Assembly (NCBI GenBank): GCA_963995525.1
Contig: OZ023213.1
Location: 22,594,278-22,658,277, forward strand
DNA length: 64,000 bases
From: Escarpia spicata
Lineage: Eukaryota > Annelida > Polychaeta > Sabellida > Siboglinidae
Reading direction: 5' to 3'
The notes beneath the pieces were generated by a model. That model was not told the origin of the DNA and did no database searches. It saw only the letters and a list, made by a program, of their open reading frames with translations. Shown one piece after another: positions 62,301-64,000 of this stretch. Every line of letters begins with the position of its first letter. Positions within the stretch are counted from its first letter, which is position 1. The position numbers were made by a program, and so were the translations under genes.

Positions 62301-62316
62301 CGTTGACATCTCTCTC
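29250..62316 (-). CDS. Gene B: acidic protein with P-x-W basic motifs, partial
   Basis: At least 15 minus-strand exons (plus one tentative), listed separately, join with matching phases; the 5' end is beyond the window. The known part is about 650 residues. The N-terminal two thirds is acidic and Ser/Thr-rich, with a poly-Glu run, and looks disordered. One exon (40,559-40,709) is strongly basic. The C-terminal exons repeat a motif of Pro, Trp, a few residues and a Lys/Arg cluster: [41 protein letters not shown] and [13 protein letters not shown]. Similar motifs are known from actin regulators such as phostensin and taperin, and the basic exon recalls the capping-protein-interaction segment of CRACD or CapZIP. 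That comparison is from memory and unaligned. A role in actin dynamics is an inference. Confidence 0.75.
29742..29755 (+). promoter_or_regulatory. CTCF-core-like site
   Basis: CCGCTAGGTGGCAG matches the widely conserved bilaterian CTCF core (CCASYAGRKGGCRS, with G tolerated at position 3). It lies in the last intron of gene B. Binding is not shown. Confidence 0.35.
30340..30585. repeat. TCGAGTC-rich degenerate repeat
   Basis: Short, irregular copies of CAAGTC, TCGAGTCA and GAGTCGAGTCC recur about 15 times in 245 bp. The open frame over it is Ser/Arg-rich and attributed to the repeat. Confidence 0.7.
30836..30916 (-). CDS. Gene B exon: [17 protein letters not shown]
   Basis: Acceptor TGTCACCAG|TT, donor GGCCA|GTAAGT. 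The exon reads (V)[16 protein letters not shown] then [10 protein letters not shown]. Its two leading bases fit the single base left by the exon at 31,414, and it leaves one base for the terminal exon. It carries the last P-x-W basic motif. Confidence 0.82.
31414..31504 (-). CDS. Gene B exon: [12 protein letters not shown]
   Basis: Acceptor GGTGACAG|ACA, donor CACGAG|GTATGT. It reads [20 protein letters not shown] then [10 protein letters not shown], 30 codons plus one base. It closely resembles the neighbouring exon at 32,246 in the PPWKQEL block, suggesting exon duplication. Confidence 0.82.
32246..32421 (-). CDS. Gene B exon: [14 protein letters not shown]
   Basis: Acceptor CCCTTTTACAG|AG, donor ACAGG|GTCAGT. 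Two leading bases then 58 codons, ending [10 protein letters not shown] in phase 0. The block [18 protein letters not shown] is the clearest P-x-W basic motif of the gene. The exon is GC-rich relative to the flanks. Confidence 0.82.
33197..34738. repeat. 64-bp minisatellite, about 24 copies, with box A
   Basis: Nearly identical 64-bp units run GCTTGATGAGTATGTGCACT, GTATAGTGTGTGGACACTGT, GAACGCACTGGTGCAGTGGC, TAGA. Only the first and a few last units have GTACACTGTG in place of GTATAGTGTG. TGGTGCAGTGG in each unit matches the pol III box A consensus. The array runs directly into a SINE at 34.71 kb whose head is the same GGTGCAGTG(g/a)CTAGAGCTT, so the unit includes the SINE 5' end. Confidence 0.96.
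34710..35003 (+). mobile_element. tRNA-derived SINE (plus), box B deleted
   Basis: Same family as 13.56-13.88 kb. The head GGTGCAGTGACTAGAGCTTC and ACCGAGAGAACC is followed directly by TTGGGCAAGC, so the box B block present in the other copy is missing. The body and the tail TACTGCGCTGTATAAGAACT are kept. It lies in a gene B intron, antisense to it. Confidence 0.85.
35490..35546. repeat. 13-bp tandem repeat
   Basis: TATCACTGAACAG is repeated four times perfectly, followed by TATCAC. Confidence 0.92.
35953..36292 (-). CDS. Gene B exon, 340 nt
   Basis: Acceptor CAATGTAG|AG, donor CTCAA|GTAAGT. It reads [19 protein letters not shown] onward, with a basic [12 protein letters not shown] block, ending LPPL plus two bases. 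Its first two bases fit the single base left by the exon at 36,855. Its end phase does not fit the start of the exon at 32,421, so one more exon (2 mod 3 in length) should lie between, or another splice site is used. Confidence 0.78.
36855..37068 (-). CDS. Gene B exon: [15 protein letters not shown]
   Basis: Acceptor TTGTTACAG|CTA, donor CATG|GTAAAA. It reads [15 protein letters not shown], then a Ser/Thr stretch, [18 protein letters not shown] and [20 protein letters not shown]. Seventy-one codons plus one base. It has the first P-x-W basic motif, preceded by a short helix-prone segment. Confidence 0.82.
37140..37290. repeat. GTGGGGTGACA intronic repeat
   Basis: Four or five imperfect copies of a unit of about 34-37 bp containing AGCATGTGGGGTGACAC(a/t)GG and CTATCTCCCCT. 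Confidence 0.75.
37265..38190 (-). pseudogene. Tigger/jerky-like DDE transposase relic
   Basis: In the minus frames [18 protein letters not shown] is followed by [20 protein letters not shown] (first catalytic Asp in NADETG). After a frame change there is [19 protein letters not shown], then [12 protein letters not shown] (second Asp) and [14 protein letters not shown] (start of the third-acid region). A last piece has [13 protein letters not shown]. At least two frameshifts separate these blocks, so it is dead. It sits in the GC-AG intron of gene B in the same orientation. Such transposases cut and paste elements with TA target duplications. Confidence 0.88.
38745..38810. mobile_element. pogo TIR/subterminal fragment
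   Basis: ATAACGTGGTCGGTCGTGGA matches the subterminal block of the element at 25.61 kb. Its orientation points its interior to the right, away from the transposase relic at 37.3-38.2 kb, so it is probably a separate insertion or a rearranged end. Confidence 0.5.
39481..39647 (-). CDS. Gene B exon with GC donor
   Basis: The acceptor is ATATATGGAG|GA (weak pyrimidine tract). The exon reads (G)[17 protein letters not shown] onward, through [16 protein letters not shown], to LPGLTE. The best donor is ACGGAG|GCAAGT, a consensus GC-AG donor; it ends the exon in phase 0 as the exon at 37,068 requires, whereas the nearby GT would not. The first two bases fit the single base left by the exon at 40,559. 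Confidence 0.72.
40105..40556 (+). mobile_element. Truncated LINE 3' end, copy 1
   Basis: About 450 bp similar to 51.2-51.8 kb. Translated, it recalls the end of a LINE ORF2: FKLA-ITY-TLS, then KTYLFE-like. The tail ends in (TTA)n-like sequence. It is antisense to gene B and ends at the donor of the exon at 40,559-40,709. Confidence 0.75.
40559..40709 (-). CDS. Gene B exon: basic segment
   Basis: Acceptor TTTCTGACGTTGCAG|AAA, donor CCACAG|GTATAG. Fifty codons plus one base, in phase with both neighbours. It reads [16 protein letters not shown], then [20 protein letters not shown] and a Ser/Tyr-rich end. The basic cluster after L-x-x-S-A-x-K resembles what I recall of capping-protein-interaction segments in CRACD-type proteins; this is not proof. 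A longer open frame in another phase overlaps it but does not fit the splice phases. Confidence 0.75.
41766..41961. repeat. Near-perfect palindrome, 93-bp arms
   Basis: The left arm (41,766-41,858) and right arm (41,868-41,961) are inverted copies with one clear mismatch (GTTAACGTG against GTTGACGTG) and a 9-base spacer TATGACGCT. It lies in the gene B intron between 42,541 and 40,709. It may be a fold-back MITE or a recent inverted duplication; a transcript would form a long hairpin. Confidence 0.95.
42113..42144. repeat. Copy of an exon-acceptor segment
   Basis: GTTTGTTTTCTGCAAC followed by (A)TCAGAAACATTTT repeats 40,701-40,730 with one mismatch. The original spans the acceptor and first nine bases of the gene B basic exon. 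Confidence 0.7.
42541..42597 (-). CDS. Gene B exon, 57 nt
   Basis: Acceptor TTGTTTTAG|GTT, donor GTGGAG|GTTTGT. Nineteen codons, [19 protein letters not shown], phase 0 at both ends; the other two frames have stops. Acidic like its neighbours. Confidence 0.72.
43085..43325 (+). mobile_element. Dispersed repeat, copy 1
   Basis: About 240 bp with an inverted, diverged copy at 55,775-55,985. Shared blocks are GCGGCCATTATAAC-like, GTGGAAAATTTGTGAAA and ACCTCATTTTTCTGAAAAAT. Type unknown. Confidence 0.65.
43612..43683 (-). CDS. Gene B exon with GC donor, 72 nt
   Basis: Acceptor TGCTTGTAG|GAT, donor CCAGAG|GCAAGT, again a GC-AG consensus. Phase 0 at both ends: [20 protein letters not shown] then DCPE. 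Another frame reads [15 protein letters not shown] but does not fit the neighbouring phases. Confidence 0.62.
43775..44005. repeat. Intronic direct duplication, copy 1
   Basis: About 220 bp similar to 44,985-45,205 in the same direction, sharing TAACAGAA(t/c)ACATGGAAAA and ATAGGTGGCACCA. The copies flank the intron between gene B exons 45,287 and 43,683. Confidence 0.75.
44195..44368. repeat. 26-bp minisatellite, about 6-7 copies
   Basis: GTATTTGTTGCAAGTATTTG plus ATGGAA repeated with one short unit. Open frames on both strands are artefacts. Confidence 0.95.
44985..45205. repeat. Intronic direct duplication, copy 2
   Basis: Partner of 43,775-44,005; about 80 percent alike by eye. Confidence 0.75.
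45287..45409 (-). CDS. Gene B exon, 123 nt
   Basis: Acceptor TTTCGTTTCCCGCAG|TTT (strong), donor GAACAT|GTAAGT (perfect). Forty-one codons, [16 protein letters not shown] through [10 protein letters not shown], phase 0 at both ends. Acidic and polar. It starts with TTTGA like the exon at 47,749. Confidence 0.85.
45537..45700. repeat. (TGTGG/AGTGG)n microsatellite
   Basis: About 160 bp of TGGTG and TGGAG pentamers, in the intron beside the 45,287 exon. Open on both strands only because of the repeat. Confidence 0.95.
47371..47530. repeat. (TG/CG)n alternating purine-pyrimidine tract
   Basis: Long runs of TGTGCGCGTGCGCACATG type over 160 bp, a strong candidate for left-handed DNA. It lies 100 bp from gene B exon 47,633. 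Confidence 0.93.
47633..47749 (-). CDS. Gene B exon with poly-Glu
   Basis: Acceptor CTTTCTCTTACAG|TTT, donor TCTGAG|GTGCAA. Thirty-nine codons, [19 protein letters not shown], seven Glu encoded by GAG only, then [13 protein letters not shown]. Phase 0 at both ends. The pure GAG run is a coding triplet repeat that may vary in length. Confidence 0.85.
49195..50012. repeat. 18-bp minisatellite, about 45 copies
   Basis: Units of GCACCACTGAGTACCACG. The left half is mostly CCACG, the right half mostly CCATG, and from about 49,725 a 36-bp two-unit form with GCACCATTGAGTAACATG alternates. Both strands stay open for hundreds of bases (APLSTT and GAVVLS repeats) simply because 18 is a multiple of 3. 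It lies in a gene B intron; coding use is not supported. Confidence 0.96.
50365..50490. repeat. (TA)n-rich tract
   Basis: Interrupted TATATA runs with ACATGTATATATATA blocks that are partly palindromic. Confidence 0.9.
51205..51790 (+). mobile_element. Truncated LINE 3' end, copy 2
   Basis: The plus strand reads LQCVQNCLE, then [27 protein letters not shown], with stops, and ends [13 protein letters not shown]. This is the typical end of a CR1/L2-like reverse transcriptase ORF, followed by about 170 bp of tail. Related to copies at 40.1 and 56.1 kb. Confidence 0.8.
51800..54480. other. Intronic stretch without a supported exon
   Basis: Between the LINE fragment and the 54.5 kb repeat I see no exon that fits the phases of gene B. 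Two weak minus-strand candidates (around 52,420-52,530 and 53,034-53,153) have donor-like ends but no supporting phase partner. Confidence 0.4.
54490..54835. repeat. Degenerate GTTGTGGGGGTGTCACTCCC repeat
   Basis: Eight or nine imperfect units of roughly 35-45 bp, each with TGTGG(n)GTGTCACTCCC and CTCTTCACCACA-like blocks. Confidence 0.85.
55775..55985 (-). mobile_element. Dispersed repeat, copy 2
   Basis: Inverted partner of 43,085-43,325. The 99-codon minus-strand open frame over it is likely by chance. Confidence 0.65.
56080..56260 (+). mobile_element. Truncated LINE 3' end, copy 3
   Basis: [21 protein letters not shown] end followed by a GGAAGGTCCCTTGCTCTGAT tail, matching the CGGCGGTCCCTTGCGCTAAT tail near 51.63 kb. 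Confidence 0.65.
57275..57456. mobile_element. 182-bp pogo-type MITE, second family
   Basis: The ends are CAGTGCACTCTGGATAA and, in reverse, CAGTGCACTCCAGATAA, flanked by TA on both sides (57,273 and 57,457). No coding capacity. Confidence 0.88.
57691..57801 (-). CDS. Gene B tentative exon
   Basis: Acceptor GTTGAATGTAG|GAA. The frame reads [37 protein letters not shown], then a weak donor CGG|GTTATG; read on, it meets a stop five codons later. Phase 0 at both ends fits the neighbours at 61,136 and 47,749. GC content is raised. It could also be an alternative last exon or a chance frame. Confidence 0.42.
59640..60172. repeat. 88-89 bp minisatellite, about 6 copies
   Basis: ATGCTATCAAGTCAGAGGTG recurs at 59,646, 59,734, 59,823, 59,911, 60,000 and 60,088. 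Units are over 90 percent alike. Confidence 0.94.
60457..60637. mobile_element. pogo/Tigger-type MITE copy 2 (minus)
   Basis: Minus-strand copy of the family at 24.0 and 63.4 kb. Its best end reads CAGTCGAACCTCGCTTTACG. It keeps AATACAGCCACCTCACAATT and AAGGTCACCCTGGGA. Confidence 0.75.
61136..61240 (-). CDS. Gene B exon, 105 nt
   Basis: Acceptor CTGTCTCAG|GAT, donor GACCAG|GTAATC. Thirty-five codons, [18 protein letters not shown] then [17 protein letters not shown], phase 0 at both ends. Strongly acidic at its start. Confidence 0.82.
61737..61789 (-). CDS. Gene B exon, 53 nt
   Basis: Acceptor GTCTGTGCAG|AT, donor GATAAG|GTAGGT. It reads (D)[17 protein letters not shown]; the other two frames have stops. 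Its two leading bases fit the one base left by 62,274, and it ends in phase 0 as 61,240 requires. Confidence 0.8.
62274..62316 (-). CDS. Gene B first exon visible, 43 nt
   Basis: Acceptor TTGTTTCAG|GAG, donor CGTGG|GTATGT. It reads [14 protein letters not shown] plus one base. Because it starts at an acceptor, at least one more exon lies beyond the window. Confidence 0.78.
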
Positions 62317-62382
62317 CTGAAACAAATAAACTTATGGCATCATACCCTGTTCTCATGTAAAAAGGAAAAGTTAAGTTCTTAA

Positions 62383-63324
62383 CCCTTTAGATGCGAACTG
62401 GCCTCAAACTTTCAATCCGCCCACTTCCCGAACCGCCTGTATCCATCCAACAACTTTGACGATACTTGGAGGTGGGCGTCATCTTCTGAATAATTATGTA
62501 ATATGCATCGTTAGATTCTTTAGTGTATCTGCTATGCACTAGGGGTATTTGTCATATGGTCTTGCATTGGAAGTTTTTGAATGAACGCTGTTTGAATATA
62601 CCAACTGACAAAGAGTTTGTAGATTTATATAGGCAAACCAATCCAGACGGTGAATTGTGCTTTGCACATTTAATTTAAAGTGTACTTAGAACCGTCTTAT
62701 ACGGAATTCAATTATCTTTCAAATATGCAAAACGTGCGATGTTAGGAAATGACGTGTAAAAAGTCACATGTCAAAAACTAGTTGCATCCATATCTTGGTG
62801 ATTTTGTGCAACTACTGCAGGGATTTGGAGCAAATTTCATTAAAATTACATTTAGACATTGAACGGCCAAGTGGGCAGACGCCCAATTCCTTGAGCGACC
62901 ACAAACTTTTTCTAACTCTGACAACGCGTGGAGGTGGCATCAACTTCTAAATACTTATGTAACTTGTGTCACTGGATTCTTTAGTGTATCTGCTGTGTTG
63001 TAGGGGTATTTTTAATATGTCTTTGTACTGGAAGTTTTCGAATAAGTGCTGTTTGAAAATATCATCTCACATGAGTTCATAGATACACATTGCACACACA
63101 TCCAAACACAGTGTGTAGCGTTTCACACGTTTAATTTAAAAGTTGATTAGTACATTTAGTAATGTGCTGTGCAGAACTGAATTATCTTGCAGTGTTGGGA
63201 AACGAAGTACAAAAAAGTTAAATGCAAAAATCTTGGTGCACCCTTGTCGTTGTGATTTTGTGAACACCCGGCAAGGATTCAGACCGCATTTCATAAAATG
63301 ATGTACTTAAAAAGGTCGAAAGGG
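62383..63324. mobile_element. piggyBac-type MITE with internal duplication
   Basis: A 942-bp element flanked by TTAA on both sides (62,379-62,382 and 63,325-63,328). The ends are CCCTTTAGATGCG and, in reverse, CCCTTTCGACC, the CCCTTT start typical of piggyBac ends. The interior is two diverged direct copies offset by about 461 bp, visible in TTAGTGTATCTGCT at 62,520 and 62,981. No transposase is present. Confidence 0.85.
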
Positions 63325-63344
63325 TTAATAAATAATGCAATATA

Positions 63345-63430
63345 TGCACTTTATGTATATATAAATTATATATATATATATATTAATATTACAGCAATGT
63401 AACTGTTTATTTTAATAAAAATATATATAC
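63345..63430. repeat. (TA)n-rich tract
   Basis: Interrupted TATATA runs just left of the third pogo MITE. Confidence 0.85.
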
Positions 63431-63629
63431 AGTAGAACCTCCCTTTACAGTCTCCTTGGTAATACAGCCACTTCACCATTAAGGTCACCCTAGGACAGTC
63501 CCAAACTATTTCTGTAACCGTAAACTATACAAAAGTACTCCCGCTAATAAGGTCACCTGGCTATTCAGGTCACTTCATTCTGCCAAGTCCCAATGGTGAC
63601 CTTAATACATTTGTAGTAAGGTTCCACTA
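63430..63629. mobile_element. pogo/Tigger-type MITE copy 3
   Basis: Left end CAGTAGAACCTCCCTTTACA after TA; the right end reads TAGTGGAACCTTACTAC in reverse. It shares AATACAGCCACTTC and AAGGTCACCCTAGGACAGTC with the copy at 24.0 kb. Confidence 0.82.
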
Positions 63630-64000
63630 TAGCATATATTTTAGTTATTTATTCATTAATCTTACCCTGTAGTAATTGTGTCTATGCATATGCCATAAAA
63701 ACGGGCTGGTCCCAGATTTTATATGGTGCTATACAAATCTATGTTACAATAATAATTTAAAGAGTGGGCGTACGCAATGATTTTGGTGTCTGAATCTAAA
63801 CTCGGCCTCATGGCTATATCAGACATAACTGTCCATTCTACTCACTAAAGAGTAAACAACTTCCTGGCTAGAATTAGACACAAATGGACCGTTTGCTTGA
63901 AATACTGACAGCTAAGTGGCTGTTATCCAACTAAGAATGTGCTCTGTCTAAACTTGTTCGTGGTTACCGTACTGGGGTTAAGATGCAAACAAATTTATAA

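Overview
This is a eukaryotic, metazoan window: spliced genes with small coding exons, tRNA-derived SINEs, CR1/L2- and RTE-type non-LTR retrotransposons, hAT, pogo/Tigger and piggyBac-type DNA elements, and many minisatellites. Base composition and repeat types suit a marine invertebrate (mollusc, annelid, brachiopod or similar), but the sequence alone does not fix the phylum. No bacterial operons, rRNA genes or CRISPR arrays were seen.

Layout. 0-14.9 kb is gene-free and repeat-rich: a SINE head, a 179-bp satellite, a degenerate RTE-like LINE (minus) with a tRNA-like module at its 5' end, a broken hAT transposon, a 570-bp purine tract, a broken CR1-like LINE (plus), a SINE and an (AT)n run. 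14.97-21.31 kb (plus) holds gene A, a complete six-exon gene for a 300-residue multi-pass membrane protein built from two homologous three-exon modules; its 3' UTR may run to about 23.9 kb. 24.0-27.4 kb is a nest of DNA transposons.

29.25-62.32 kb (minus) holds most of gene B, whose 5' end lies beyond the right edge. At least 15 small exons were found by splice signals, open frame and matching phases. They encode an acidic, Ser/Thr-rich, probably disordered protein with one strongly basic segment and four C-terminal exons, each with a Pro/Trp motif followed by Lys/Arg. This architecture suggests an actin or actin-capping-protein regulator, but I cannot name an orthologue. Two of its introns appear to be GC-AG introns. 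Its stop codon lies in sequence that continues as a minisatellite. One intermediate exon between 35.9 and 32.4 kb is probably missing from my model.

Gene B introns hold a Tigger transposase relic, a 93-bp-arm near-perfect palindrome, truncated LINE 3' ends, a 24-copy 64-bp minisatellite whose unit carries a SINE pol III box A, an 18-bp array of about 45 copies, an 88-bp array, pogo-type MITEs and a piggyBac-type MITE. Genes A and B are convergent (tail to tail).
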